Position numbers and translations under genes: made by a program. The notes under the pieces were generated by a model. That model saw only the letters and a list, made by a program, of their open reading frames with translations. It made no database searches and was not told the origin of the DNA. 64,000 nt of DNA from NCBI RefSeq assembly GCF_024345835.1, contig NZ_JAGQBW010000013.1:1-64000 (forward strand), in the 5' to 3' direction. Every line of letters starts with the position of its first letter. Position 1 is the first letter of the stretch. Below are positions 1-8,219 of the stretch, piece by piece. Source of the stretch: Synechococcus sp. HJ21-Hayes (GTDB taxonomy: Bacteria > Cyanobacteriota > Cyanobacteriia > PCC-6307 > Cyanobiaceae).

Positions 1-126
1 GGCGACGATATTTGGGGGGTAGCCCCCTGAGAAAATAGCTCGATGCCAGGTAAAACATTTGCTCCGCTGACCAGTGTGTCAGCCCTTTACCAGTAGTACT
101 GGCTTGAAGCCTGCTGCTGGAGAGAT

Positions 127-156
127 AAAAAAGCCACCCCTAGGGGTGGCTTTTTT
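127..156. terminator. bidirectional intrinsic terminator
   Basis: An 18-base perfect palindrome at 133-150 (arms GCCACCCCT / AGGGGTGGC) is preceded by six A and followed by six T, so it can terminate transcripts from either side. It probably ends the gene left of the window, because the first gene here starts at 233. Confidence 0.85.
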
Positions 157-195
157 GTTGCTGACACATCCCTCTCCCCTTGAGCTCCTTTCGCC

Positions 196-213
196 GTCTG
201 ACTAGTGTCAGAC
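196..213. promoter_or_regulatory. inverted repeat upstream of YihY-family gene
   Basis: Perfect dyad GTCTGAC-TAGT-GTCAGAC with 7-base arms and a 4-base spacer, ending 20 bases before the GTG start at 233. It could be an operator or a hairpin in the 5' leader. No T-run follows, so it is not a terminator. Confidence 0.35.
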
Positions 214-232
214 CAATCCACCGGACGGCTGA

Positions 233-1192
233 GTGACGCAGATCCGCAGAGGTCGTCGGTTGCGCATTCGCGGACTGGTCAAGCTGTTTTGGCGTGCCTA
301 TCGGCTCTGGGACCGGGAGGATTGTGTTGATCTGAGTGCCGCTTTTGCCTATCACAGCCTCCAGTCCCTGTTCCCGATTCTGCTGATTGCCCTTGGCGTG
401 GCCAGCCGCATTCTTGGCCGTGTGGACGGGTTGACGGATAATCTGCTCAATCTGGCAGAGCAATTTCTGCCGCCATCGGTGCTACCGCTGGTGAGCTCCA
501 CCCTGATCAAGCTCTACCGCCAAGGGGCAGGAGCAGGCTTGGTGGGTGTTGTGTTTCTGCTCGTCACGGCCACCAATGCCTATCTCAGTCTTCAGCGTGG
601 GGCTGATCGACTCTGGGGATTCAGGCCCATGCCACCCCAGGAGATCCCCTGGATTCGCGTGGTACAGCGTTTCATTCGGGCGCGGCTTGAGTCGTTTGGG
701 TTGGTGCTGTTGATCGGTTTCTTTGTCGTTCTCGATCAGCTCACCACCAACCTTCGGATGATGGGGCCTGGCAGTTGGAAGCTCCTGCTCCAGCGCTGGT
801 TGCCCCAACCCTTTGATGTCTGGCTGCCGCTGCCGTTGTTGCTCGATCTGATGCTTTCGCTGTTGATCGCCTGCAGCCTGTCCTATGCCCTACTGCGCCT
901 GTTGCCCACAAGACCGGTCCCCACAGCTCCATTGCTGCCGGGTGCTTTGTTGGTGGGGGGGGCTCTCACCGCCCTCAACCTGGCTGTTGGGCGCAGTTTG
1001 ATCACCCTGGGGGCTCGTTTCCAGGCCTATGGCGTGATTGGTGCCGTGTTGGTGTTGACCCTGTGGGTGTGGCTCGTGGCCCTTGTGGTGTACTACGGCA
1101 TGGCAGTGAGTGTGGTGCTCAGCCGTGCTCCCTATGGGGGGCGATCCGCACCTACTGCCCTGGGCCCAGGGCCAGGTAAGCAAGCAGGATGA
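233..1192 (+). CDS. YihY/BrkB-family integral membrane protein
   Basis: A 319-residue inner-membrane protein of the YihY/UPF0761 (formerly BrkB) family. The charged N-terminus is followed by the family-typical LSAAFAYHSLQSLFPILL segment and about six hydrophobic spans, ending at AYGVIGAVLVLTLWVWLVAL near residues 265-285. The biochemical role of the family is not established; the old label ribonuclease BN is wrong for it. The start is GTG at 233, with only a weak purine stretch upstream. The stop codon overlaps the start of the next small ORF (ATGA, 1189-1192), so the three genes to 1685 are probably translated in series. Confidence 0.88.
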   Translation: MTQIRRGRRLRIRGLVKLFWRAYRLWDREDCVDLSAAFAYHSLQSLFPILLIALGVASRILGRVDGLTDNLLNLAEQFLPPSVLPLVSSTLIKLYRQGAGAGLVGVVFLLVTATNAYLSLQRGADRLWGFRPMPPQEIPWIRVVQRFIRARLESFGLVLLIGFFVVLDQLTTNLRMMGPGSWKLLLQRWLPQPFDVWLPLPLLLDLMLSLLIACSLSYALLRLLPTRPVPTAPLLPGALLVGGALTALNLAVGRSLITLGARFQAYGVIGAVLVLTLWVWLVALVVYYGMAVSVVLSRAPYGGRSAPTALGPGPGKQAG

Positions 1193-1335
1193 ACATCTGC
1201 CGCGCCATGCATTTGGGAGAACTCACGCGTTCTGTTCGGCCAATGCCGGCCAGCCTGTTGCTGGGGTGGGCCGGCTTGGACGCTCTGGCGGCGCTTGAGC
1301 GCTGGATGGAGCGTGACGCCCGCTTCAAGCTGTGA
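1189..1335 (+). CDS. 48-residue bridging small protein
   Basis: ATG at 1189 overlaps the YihY stop as ATGA, and the TGA at 1333-1335 overlaps the start of the zinc-ribbon gene as TGATG. The predicted 48-residue product has a basic N-terminal half with one Cys and two early Met, then a probable amphipathic helix rich in Leu and Ala ending in ERWMERDARFKL. I do not recognise the family. The coupling at both ends, with no spare bases, is the main support for translation. It might instead act only as a ribosome bridge. Confidence 0.5.
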   Translation: MNICRAMHLGELTRSVRPMPASLLLGWAGLDALAALERWMERDARFKL

Positions 1336-1685
1336 TGGAGCGCCGCATCCCCTGGCTATGGATCACGATCGGGGCCTTTGTGCTCTTGGCGCCCGGGCTG
1401 GCCGGTCGCTTCGCTGTCGACCTGTTGGAAGGGGTGACACTCCTGGTGGTGCTCGGTCCGCTGCTGCTGGCAGGCGCGGGTCTGTTGGCCTGGCAAATCC
1501 TCAAGCGCCGCATGGTCACCTGTGCGGCTTGTGGAACTCCCAGTTTTGGTGCGGCTATTTGTCCGGCGTGTGGGGCCGTGCTGGATCAGCCACAGACTGG
1601 CTTCCCGCCAGAGGATTTCAGAGAACAGCCCGCCAGTGATGCCGTGATCGACGTGGTGGTGACGCCAGTGGATGAGGAGCGCTAA
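1335..1685 (+). CDS. small membrane protein with C-terminal zinc ribbon
   Basis: About 116 residues. Two hydrophobic segments (about residues 7-25 and 33-55) come first, then a basic KRR stretch and a treble-clef style ribbon CAAC ... CPAC (about residues 62-80), likely to bind one zinc on the cytoplasmic side. The acidic tail ends in DEER. ATG at 1335 overlaps the previous stop; an in-frame GTG at 1332 is an alternative. It is the last gene of the YihY - small ORF - ribbon series and converges on the DUF2834 gene 3 bases away. The function is unknown. Confidence 0.7.
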   Translation: MERRIPWLWITIGAFVLLAPGLAGRFAVDLLEGVTLLVVLGPLLLAGAGLLAWQILKRRMVTCAACGTPSFGAAICPACGAVLDQPQTGFPPEDFREQPASDAVIDVVVTPVDEER

Positions 1686-1688
1686 GGC

Positions 1689-2036
1689 TCAGCCTTGCTG
1701 CTCCAGTTCGATCAGCCTCCGCTCCCTTAGGAACAGAAACAAGGGGGCGGCAAAGGCAAAGGCGATGGTCACTGAGCTCAGGAGCACCACCCAGAGATGC
1801 CGCATCTGCAGCCGCCGGCTCTCCACCACCATCCAGATGGTGATGGCCGAAGCGCCGATCAGCAGGTCGCGCGAGAGGGATTGGGCCGCTGGATTGGCGT
1901 TGGCGAGCTGCACGAATTGGCTGATATCGAAGCTCGAGCCGTAGGCCCGCATGTAATCCAGATTGGCCATCCAGGGCAGCACCCCTCCGGCTACGGCGAG
2001 GGCGAGATACAGCCAGGCAAGCCAGGGGCGGGGCAT
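1689..2036 (-). CDS. DUF2834-like small membrane protein
   Basis: A 115-residue protein with three predicted membrane segments, resembling the DUF2834 family of small integral membrane proteins: N-terminal LYLALAVAGGVLPW, a loop with the YGSSFDISQFVQLANAN motif, then two more spans. ATG at 2036 is chosen because it lies 2 bases after the xseB stop; longer versions of the frame run through xseB. It is the last gene of the 3708-to-1689 run. The function is unknown. Confidence 0.7.
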   Translation of the reverse strand: MPRPWLAWLYLALAVAGGVLPWMANLDYMRAYGSSFDISQFVQLANANPAAQSLSRDLLIGASAITIWMVVESRRLQMRHLWVVLLSSVTIAFAFAAPLFLFLRERRLIELEQQG

Positions 2037-2038
2037 GG

Positions 2039-2332
2039 TCAGGCGCTCTCTTTTGGTGGTTCGCTGCCCCATTCGATCACGTCCTGTTCCACCCGAGCCA
2101 GCACGGCTTCGCAGTGGTCTGCATAGGCGCGGGCCCGTTGATAGAGGCCCGCCATCTGTTCCACATCGAGGTTGCTCGCCTGCAGTTGGGCCATGGCCAG
2201 CTGCAGGGCCGTGTGGGCGTCCTGAAAGCTCAGATTCTGGATATCGGCCAGCCACTCCGGCGTAGTGCTGGCGGCTGGCGGCTGGACCTTGCGCGAGCGG
2301 CTTTTGGTGCTTTTGGGGGTGGGGTCACTCAT
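2039..2332 (-). CDS. xseB: exodeoxyribonuclease VII small subunit
   Basis: A 97-residue protein. After a basic, low-complexity N-terminus (about 25 residues, Lys/Arg/Ser rich) comes the XseB helical core, with LQLAMAQLQASNLDVEQMAGLYQRA followed by a final helix carrying CEAVLARVEQDV. XseB assembles along the XseA coiled coil to form exonuclease VII, which degrades single-stranded DNA to oligonucleotides during repair. The gene starts 4 bases after xseA, so the subunits are co-expressed. Confidence 0.92.
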   Translation of the reverse strand: MSDPTPKSTKSRSRKVQPPAASTTPEWLADIQNLSFQDAHTALQLAMAQLQASNLDVEQMAGLYQRARAYADHCEAVLARVEQDVIEWGSEPPKESA

Positions 2333-2336
2333 GGCC

Positions 2337-3539
2337 TCAGCCTGCCTGTTGAGGGTGATGTTGCTTCACTTCCACCTCGAGCTGGCCTTCCGCCAGCTGG
2401 ATGCTCAGCGCGTCCCCCGGTGTCACCTGTTGCGCTGAGCGCACCAGTTCCCCAGTGGCGGTGCGTACCAGAGCGAACCCCCGCTGCAGCAGATGCTCAG
2501 GGGATAGGGCCTGCAGCAGCGCCAAGCGATGCTGCAGGTCGTGTCGCAGACGTTGCAGCACCAGGGTTGGATGCTGCAAGTCCAGCCGCTCTCGCAGGCT
2601 GCTCAACCGTTGGCGCTCGCGCTCCAGCCGCAGGATCACCACCTGCTTCACGAGGGATCGCTCCTGAGCCAGCCGCTGCTGGATGGCCTGGCGGTCTGGT
2701 ACGAGGGCCACGATCGCCGCGGTAGGGGTGGCGGCTCGGTAGTCGGCCACCAGATCGGCAATGGTGGTGTCGTCCTCATGACCCAAGCCAGTCACGACGG
2801 GCAGAGGGCAGGTTGCCAGGTCGCGGGCGAGCTCTTCGCTATCGAACACGGCCAGATCCTCCCGACTGCCGCCGCCCCGTGCCAGCACGATCGCCTCGAT
2901 GCCGAGATGCGGAGCTGCGGCGATCACCTGGGCCAGGCGCGCCTGAATGGCGGCCTCCACCGGCCCCTGGACGGGGATGGGTACCACATGGATGCGGGTG
3001 GCCGGCCAGCGTTCGGCAGCGGTGCGCAACATGTCCGCCAGGGCCGAGCTGGGAGCACTGGTGAGCAGGGCGATGGCCTCTGGCATTGCCGGCAGGGATC
3101 GCTTGTGTTCCGGGGCAAAGAGGCCTTCCGGCTCGAGCTGCTGGCGCACCTGCTCGAACCGGCGCAGCACTGCACTGAGGCTGGGGCGCAGGTCGAGGAC
3201 CTGAACGCAGAGGCTGGCTCGGGTAGCCCAGAAATTGAGCTTGCCCACCACGGTGACGCCATCGCCTTCGCTGGGTTGGTGCGACAGCTTGCTCAGCTGA
3301 GACGCCCACACAACCGCAGACACAGACGCCTGTTCATCCACCAGGGTGAGCCACAGGTGTCCCTTCTTCAGCTGGGGCCTTGAAACTGTGGCCTCCAGCA
3401 GAAAACGGGGGGCAAAGCCCCGCTCCAGCAGCGATCCAATCGCCTGGTTCAGCTCTGAAACGCTGTAGCGCGGCAGGCCCGGTTCAGCGTTCAAGGGTTT
3501 GGTAGCAGCGCCACCAGTAGAGGCACACCGCCGTGCCAA
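2337..3539 (-). CDS. xseA: exodeoxyribonuclease VII large subunit
   Basis: The large subunit of exonuclease VII carries an N-terminal OB fold (about residues 20-120), a central catalytic domain with ALLTSAPSSALADML, an ARGGGSREDL motif and GLGHEDDTTIADLVADYRAATPTAA, and a long coiled coil (about 290-370) that binds XseB. The ATG at 3539 gives 400 residues but overlaps the upstream gene by 56 bases. A TTG at 3494, just before the conserved SVSELNQAI region, would give 385 residues and an 11-base overlap, and may be the true start. Family members are usually 380-460 residues. Confidence 0.92.
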   Translation of the reverse strand: MARRCASTGGAATKPLNAEPGLPRYSVSELNQAIGSLLERGFAPRFLLEATVSRPQLKKGHLWLTLVDEQASVSAVVWASQLSKLSHQPSEGDGVTVVGKLNFWATRASLCVQVLDLRPSLSAVLRRFEQVRQQLEPEGLFAPEHKRSLPAMPEAIALLTSAPSSALADMLRTAAERWPATRIHVVPIPVQGPVEAAIQARLAQVIAAAPHLGIEAIVLARGGGSREDLAVFDSEELARDLATCPLPVVTGLGHEDDTTIADLVADYRAATPTAAIVALVPDRQAIQQRLAQERSLVKQVVILRLERERQRLSSLRERLDLQHPTLVLQRLRHDLQHRLALLQALSPEHLLQRGFALVRTATGELVRSAQQVTPGDALSIQLAEGQLEVEVKQHHPQQAG

Positions 3540-3708
3540 GGATCGCGATCACCAGGCCGATGGTGTGATCGATCCTCATCAGGGCGATGCTCGTGATCAC
3601 GAGAGCGCTGCTGAGCAGACGGGCGCCATCACGGCGATTCTTGGCGTAGAGCGGTGCCAGAGCAGGGACAGGCCAGACGTCTGTCCAGTCTGAACCATGA
3701 AAAAACAC
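3484..3708 (-). CDS. 74-residue two-span membrane protein
   Basis: A small protein with a polar N-terminal 30 residues including a Trp-Thr-Asp-Val-Trp stretch, then two hydrophobic segments (about residues 32-48 and 50-66) and a short basic-acidic tail. I do not recognise the family. Its 3' end overlaps the xseA start region, so it probably heads the xseA-xseB transcript. The ATG at 3708 lies 30 bases from the end of the Hli gene at 3738. Confidence 0.55.
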   Translation of the reverse strand: MFFHGSDWTDVWPVPALAPLYAKNRRDGARLLSSALVITSIALMRIDHTIGLVIAILGTAVCLYWWRCYQTLER

Positions 3709-3737
3709 TCCGATGGGGAGCTGCGGGCGGAGGCCCT

Positions 3738-3887
3738 TCAGCCCAGGCCGAGTTGTCCGAGGATGCTTTGGCCGGTGAGTAGCTCCGTGCCCAGGCCGAT
3801 CACAAATCCCAGCATGGCCAGGCGGCCGTTCCAGGTTTCGGCGAAGGTTACGAAGCCGAAGCGGGGGGAGTCAGACACGGAAGTCAA
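3738..3887 (-). CDS. high-light-inducible protein (Hli/Scp family)
   Basis: A one-helix relative of the plant light-harvesting proteins. The core FAETWNGRLAMLGFVIGLGTE carries the chlorophyll-binding E-x-x-N-x-R-x-A-M signature, followed by a LLTGQSILGQLGLG tail. Hli proteins bind chlorophyll and carotenoid in the thylakoid and protect photosystem II intermediates during light stress. The start chosen is TTG at 3887 because TGAGG lies about 8 bases upstream; GTG at 3878 is possible. No ATG suits the conserved N-terminus. The gene is divergent from the HAD gene across about 98 bases. Confidence 0.85.
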   Translation of the reverse strand: MTSVSDSPRFGFVTFAETWNGRLAMLGFVIGLGTELLTGQSILGQLGLG

Positions 3888-3985
3888 GGCGACGGCCTCA
3901 CAACCGTAACGATAGCTAGCGGTTTCTTGACAGTTGCCGCGGATCTGCCGAAGGGTTCGCGCTTGGTCTCCAGTGTGGAGGGACG

Positions 3986-4834
3986 TTGACAGGTCTGCGG
4001 AAGCCTGGTGAGGTAGGAGCATCCGCGACTGTTGGCCCCATCGCCAGTCCTCGCCAGCAGCTGCAGCGTCAGCTCTCGGCTCCCCTGCCCGAGGCGCCAG
4101 AACTGGTGCTGGTCACCGACCTGGATGGGACCCTGCTGGGCGGCTCTACCCCGGAGCGTCGTCGCTTCTACCGCTGGCTGGCGGAGCAGCGTGAGCGGGT
4201 GCTGCATGTGTTCTGTACGGGCCGTGATCTCGCGTCGATTGCCCGGGTTCTGCAGGAGGACGAACCGATCGGCCTGCGGGCCCCTCACCTGGTGATTGGT
4301 GATGTGGGTTGCACCGTGGCCTGTGGGGCCTCGCTTGCACCGGTCCCGCTGGCCGTCGATCCAATCGAGCAGCGCTGGCAGGGCTTGCCCGAGCGATTGG
4401 CCCCCTTGTTGGCCCATCAGACCGGATTGTCGCTGCAGCCGGTGAGTTCCAACCGCCGATTGGCTTACTACGTGGATCTGGAGCTGTTTGACCACGGGGT
4501 GATTCCTCAGCTCCAGGCCGCCGGAGCCGATTGCGTGCTCTCCGACAGTCGTTATTTCGATGTGCTCCCGGCGGGGGTGAACAAGGGCAGTACCCTGCTG
4601 GCCCTGCTGACGTGGCTGGAGGTGGAATCCCGCTGTGTGGTCACGGCCGGTGACACCCTCAACGACCTGGCCATGTTCGAGACCGGCTTGCAGGGGGTGA
4701 TGGTGGGCAATGCCGAGGCCGCGTTGCTGGAGCATCTGCCGCGACTGCCATCGGTGTACCGCGCCGAGGCGGAGGGCTGTGCGGGGATCGCCGAGGGGTT
4801 ACGCCACTTCGGCTTTGATCACCTCTGGGATTGA
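3986..4834 (+). CDS. HAD-superfamily sugar-phosphate phosphatase
   Basis: A 282-residue HAD hydrolase of the IIB type. Motif I is VTDLDGTLLGG (nucleophile Asp about residue 45, acid/base Asp two later), the motif II region is HVFCTGRDL, and the motif III/IV region has NKGSTL followed by AGDTLNDLAMF. The cap lies between. The fold and motifs resemble sucrose-phosphate and mannosyl/glucosyl-3-phosphoglycerate phosphatases, which make compatible solutes; the substrate cannot be fixed from sequence. The TTG start at 3986 is supported by GGAGGG at 3977-3982; there is no in-frame ATG ahead of the domain. The 3' end overlaps hrpB by 16 bases, convergently. Confidence 0.8.
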   Translation: MTGLRKPGEVGASATVGPIASPRQQLQRQLSAPLPEAPELVLVTDLDGTLLGGSTPERRRFYRWLAEQRERVLHVFCTGRDLASIARVLQEDEPIGLRAPHLVIGDVGCTVACGASLAPVPLAVDPIEQRWQGLPERLAPLLAHQTGLSLQPVSSNRRLAYYVDLELFDHGVIPQLQAAGADCVLSDSRYFDVLPAGVNKGSTLLALLTWLEVESRCVVTAGDTLNDLAMFETGLQGVMVGNAEAALLEHLPRLPSVYRAEAEGCAGIAEGLRHFGFDHLWD

Positions 4835-7362
4835 TCCTGTTGGAGCCGGCGCTTGGTGAGGGCGGTGGCGATCGCCTGGCTGGGATCCTCGGGCCAGGGA
4901 TGGCGCGGGTAGCGTCCTCGCAGTTCGCGGCGCACCTGGCGGTAGCCCCCACTCCAGAACCCGGCGAGGTCCTGGGTGATAGCGGCCGGGCGGCCCGCCG
5001 GTGAGAGCAGTTCCACCGTGATGGGCAGGCGGCCCTCCAGCACGGTGGGCGTGGTGGTGGCACCGAACATCTCCTGCAGCTTCACGGCGAGCACGGGGCG
5101 GCCTGTGTCGTAGTCAATCCGGGCTTGGCGGCCGGAGGGGATCAGCAGGCTGTTTGGCAGCAGATGCTCCAGTTGCAGCCGGCAGTCCCAGGCTAGACCG
5201 CTCCAGAGGGCTTCCTGCAGATCGAGGGTTTGCAGGTCTGCGCGGCTGCGCAGGCCGTCGAGCTGATCCTGCAGCCAGCTCTCGGGATCGGCCAGGAGCA
5301 CCTGGTCGCTGCGGTCAGGCCAGGGATCGCCCAGGTGCTCCTGGGCCAGGCAGAGGCGACGCTGGAGTTGCCGACTGGACGGGTTCCAGGGCAGGGCCTC
5401 CAGGCCCATCAGCGCCAGCCCCTCCAGCAGCGCCGCGCGCACCGCTGCAGCGGGCGCCTCGGGCCAGGGGCGCCGCTCCAGCACGAGAGCGCCTAGACGC
5501 CACTCCTGGTCGCTGCGGACCCGTTGCTGCTGAGCATCCCAGCTCACCAGGGCCTTTTGATAGCCCGATTCCGCCGCCAGAGCCTCCAGGCTGCTGCGAT
5601 GTAGGGGCAGGGCTAGCTGGATCCGGCAATCGCTGCCGGCGCCATCCGCAGTGGCGATGGCGAGGGCCCCGCAGGCCTGCAGGGGATCGCTCGCATGCAG
5701 GTGGGCTCCACGGCCGCCGCGGGTGAGGTAGCGGCCAGGGTGGCCCTCGCGGGCCAGGGCCACCCGCTCAGGAAAGGCATGGGCGAGGAGCTCGGCCGCC
5801 AGCATCGGATCTTGCTGGGATTCTGCGGTTGGCTTGGGTCGCGGTACGGCCTCGAGCTGTCGCAGCAGCTGTTGTTGCAGTTGTTGCAGTTGCTGGCGGC
5901 GTGGATCGCGCCCCGGCTGCTGCAACCAGTCCAGGCGGTGGCCCAGGTCGGCGCCGGCTTCCTGGGGATTGAGGGGGTCCCGTTCACTGAGTAGGGCTGC
6001 CAGGGCACAGCCCAGGGGTTCCGCCCCCAGTGCCCGTGCCCGTAGGAGCAGATGGGCCAGGCGTGGATGCAGCCCCAGGCCTGCCATGGCCCGTCCATGG
6101 GCCGTGAGCGTGCCGGCGGTATCCACCGCCCTCAGCTGGCGCAGCAGCTCCTGGCCCTCCAGCAGGCTGGACCGTGGCGGAGGCTCCAGCCAGGGCAGCT
6201 GCTCCCCGAGGCCGGCGCCCCACTGGGCCAGCTGCAGCACCAGGGGGGTGGGATCGGCCTCCAGCAGTTCCGGTGGGTCAAAGGCGGGTCGGCGTTGCTG
6301 TTCGGCCGGACTCCAGAGCCGCACGCAACGGCCGGGAGCCAGGCGTCCGGCGCGTCCTGCCCGTTGCTCGGCGCTGGCCAGGCTGGCGGGTTGCGTCACC
6401 AGGCTGTCCATGCCACTGCTGGGATCGAAGCGGCTGCGGCGGCTCAGGCCGCTGTCGATCACCAGGGTGACCCCCTCGATCGTGAGCGAGCTCTCGGCGA
6501 TGGCGGTGGCGAGCACCACCTTGCCGGCGCCATGGAGAGCGGGGCTGATGGCGCGGCTCTGGGCGGCCAGCGGCAGGTTGCCATGGAGTGGGCACAGCTC
6601 CAGCTCACCGCCCCAGGCGGTCGCGCTGATGGCCTGCAGGCACTGCTGGATCTCCCGCTGCCCAGGCAGAAACACGAGCACCGTTTCGGCGTCGTGGCGC
6701 TGGTCGAGCCAATGACTCTCGAGGGCCCGCACCAGCTGACGGCCCAGGGGTTCGCGCTCCCGGGGCGGCTGATGGCTCACCGTCACCGGATAGGCCCGGC
6801 CCTCGCTGGTGAGCAGCCCGGCTTCCGGGAGCTGTTCGGCCAGGGGCTGCAGGTTGAGCGTGGCCGACATCACCAGCAGCCTCAGGTCCGGTGCCAGCAG
6901 GGTGCGGGCCTCCCGCAACAGGGCCAGGGCCAGGTCGGCCTCGCTGCGGCGCTCGTGGAACTCATCGAAGATCACGCAGGCCACGCCCTCGAGGGAGGGA
7001 TCGGCCTGGAGTCGCCTGAGGAACAGGCCATCGGTAAGCACCTCGATCCGGGTGGCCGCCGATACCCGCGATTCCATTCGCACCCGGTAGCCAACCCGCT
7101 CCCCCACGGCCTCACCGAGGCCTGCCGCCAGGCGTTCTGCCGCGGCTTTGGCGGCAAGGCGCCGGGGCTCCAGCATCAGGATGCGGCCGTGATCGGCGCC
7201 ATGGCTGGCCTCCAGGGCTGCCCTCAGGGCCAGCGGAACCCGGGTGGTTTTGCCCGCCCCAGGAGGGGCCTGCAACAGCAGGGTGGCGCCGGCCGGCAGC
7301 TGCTGCACCAGGGCGGGCAGCAGCGGTTCAATCGGCAGCTCAGCGGACGTGGCGGGCGCCAT
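4819..7362 (-). CDS. hrpB: ATP-dependent helicase HrpB
   Basis: A DEAH/RHA-type helicase of about 847 residues. The Walker A motif APPGAGKTT is at about residues 32-40, the Walker B box is DEFH at 133-136 (followed by ERR), and the SAT motif is near 166. Then come a helicase C domain with QRAGRAGR, an HA2/ratchet region and the HrpB-specific C-terminal domain ending in SGGYRQVRRELRGRYPRHPWPEDP. HrpB proteins are RNA helicases of uncertain bacterial role. ATG at 7362 is preferred over one seven codons upstream. It overlaps the end of the gene at 7340 and converges on the HAD gene. Confidence 0.93.
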   Translation of the reverse strand: MAPATSAELPIEPLLPALVQQLPAGATLLLQAPPGAGKTTRVPLALRAALEASHGADHGRILMLEPRRLAAKAAAERLAAGLGEAVGERVGYRVRMESRVSAATRIEVLTDGLFLRRLQADPSLEGVACVIFDEFHERRSEADLALALLREARTLLAPDLRLLVMSATLNLQPLAEQLPEAGLLTSEGRAYPVTVSHQPPREREPLGRQLVRALESHWLDQRHDAETVLVFLPGQREIQQCLQAISATAWGGELELCPLHGNLPLAAQSRAISPALHGAGKVVLATAIAESSLTIEGVTLVIDSGLSRRSRFDPSSGMDSLVTQPASLASAEQRAGRAGRLAPGRCVRLWSPAEQQRRPAFDPPELLEADPTPLVLQLAQWGAGLGEQLPWLEPPPRSSLLEGQELLRQLRAVDTAGTLTAHGRAMAGLGLHPRLAHLLLRARALGAEPLGCALAALLSERDPLNPQEAGADLGHRLDWLQQPGRDPRRQQLQQLQQQLLRQLEAVPRPKPTAESQQDPMLAAELLAHAFPERVALAREGHPGRYLTRGGRGAHLHASDPLQACGALAIATADGAGSDCRIQLALPLHRSSLEALAAESGYQKALVSWDAQQQRVRSDQEWRLGALVLERRPWPEAPAAAVRAALLEGLALMGLEALPWNPSSRQLQRRLCLAQEHLGDPWPDRSDQVLLADPESWLQDQLDGLRSRADLQTLDLQEALWSGLAWDCRLQLEHLLPNSLLIPSGRQARIDYDTGRPVLAVKLQEMFGATTTPTVLEGRLPITVELLSPAGRPAAITQDLAGFWSGGYRQVRRELRGRYPRHPWPEDPSQAIATALTKRRLQQDQSQR

Positions 7363-7723
7363 CGACGGGGTGGTACACCTCACCGGTGGTTTCTTCGTAG
7401 ACGATGGCGGGCAGGCCCGTTTCGAACATCGTCTGAAGGGCTTCCTTCAAATAGGGATTCCAGCCACCGGTGCTCACCTTTCCGTGACGCACGGTCCAGT
7501 CCCAGGTGCCCTGGAGGTCGCGGGGGATGCGCCCCTCCCGGTCGCGGCGAGCCACCAGATCCTGGGATTCCACCAGGCCTACAAGGATGGGATCCTTGCC
7601 GTAAGCCGGTGTGAGCACCAGCTCAAGGCGAATGGGATCTTCCTTCACGAGCTTCAGCTGAAAACGGGGGGGCAGCTTGAGGCCCTTGAGCACCGCCGCA
7701 ACGATTCGGGTTCTTTGATCCAC
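7340..7723 (-). CDS. conserved hypothetical protein, 127 residues
   Basis: A soluble protein of about 127 residues with an N-terminal basic helix (TRIVAAVLKGLKLPPRF), a beta-rich middle, and a Trp-containing segment QGTWDWTVRHGKVSTGGWNPY. No membrane segment or catalytic motif is recognised. GTG at 7723 is chosen because GGAG lies 7 bases upstream and conserved-looking sequence begins there; the frame stays open further upstream but is Pro/Arg/Ser-rich and shadows the DUF2973 gene. The 3' end overlaps the hrpB start by 23 bases, suggesting coupling. Confidence 0.6.
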   Translation of the reverse strand: MDQRTRIVAAVLKGLKLPPRFQLKLVKEDPIRLELVLTPAYGKDPILVGLVESQDLVARRDREGRIPRDLQGTWDWTVRHGKVSTGGWNPYLKEALQTMFETGLPAIVYEETTGEVYHPVDGARHVR

Positions 7724-7787
7724 GCTCAGACTCCGCCGGTTTCCACATCCACGCAACGGTTGTACCAGCTGGCGGGCCCGGGCGGCT

Positions 7788-8060
7788 TCAGGTGGGGTCG
7801 TTCGGCAAGGCGGGCTGTTCGTTGTCGCCACTGAATCGAACAGTGAGTAGGTCGTCGCGGGTGAGTTGCCCGTCCGCATCCAGCAGCTCGGGATGGATCG
7901 TGAGCCGGCCGGTGCGATCACCCTGGGGGGCCTGGGGCTGATCGCCCGGCCGTGGCACGGCGCTGAACCCTTTGCTCATCACGCGAAAGGCCTGCCACAG
8001 CAGGGCAAGGAAGCAGACCCCGTAGGCGAGCGGCAACAGTTTGGCGAGCAGAACAGGCAT
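7788..8060 (-). CDS. DUF2973-like membrane-anchored protein
   Basis: About 90 residues: one N-terminal membrane helix ([19 protein letters not shown]), a flexible Pro/Gln linker, then the conserved [17 protein letters not shown] segment typical of the cyanobacterial DUF2973 family, whose members usually carry HPELLD followed by a LLVMR-like strand (here LLTVRF). The function is unknown. ATG at 8060 is preferred to one ten codons upstream because the hydrophobic segment starts directly after it. It is divergent from the HtrA gene across about 160 bases. Confidence 0.7.
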   Translation of the reverse strand: MPVLLAKLLPLAYGVCFLALLWQAFRVMSKGFSAVPRPGDQPQAPQGDRTGRLTIHPELLDADGQLTRDDLLTVRFSGDNEQPALPNDPT

Positions 8061-8219
8061 GGACAGCGGGGCCAGAGCAGCCCGGCGCACCTTCTGGATC
8101 CATCATCGCTCCCCACAGCGGAGCCTGCAGCACCTACTGGCGTGAAAACCCACCCAGTCCGGGTCTTCCTGCTCCCGCAGACCGTGGTTACGGTCAAGAC
8201 CCTTCCTGGTTCTGTCGCC

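Noticed and set aside
90-102. Palindrome CCAGTA-G-TACTGG near the left edge
   Set aside because: It cannot form a stable hairpin and has no gene start close by; the gene it might serve is outside the window.
4868-4875. GCGATCGC (HIP1 octamer)
   Set aside because: Only a few copies were noticed, inside genes; not enough to call a HIP1-rich genome or a functional site.
6052-7614. 520-codon plus-strand frame opposite hrpB
   Set aside because: hrpB on the minus strand has all helicase motifs; the plus product is Gly/Gln/His-rich without domains.
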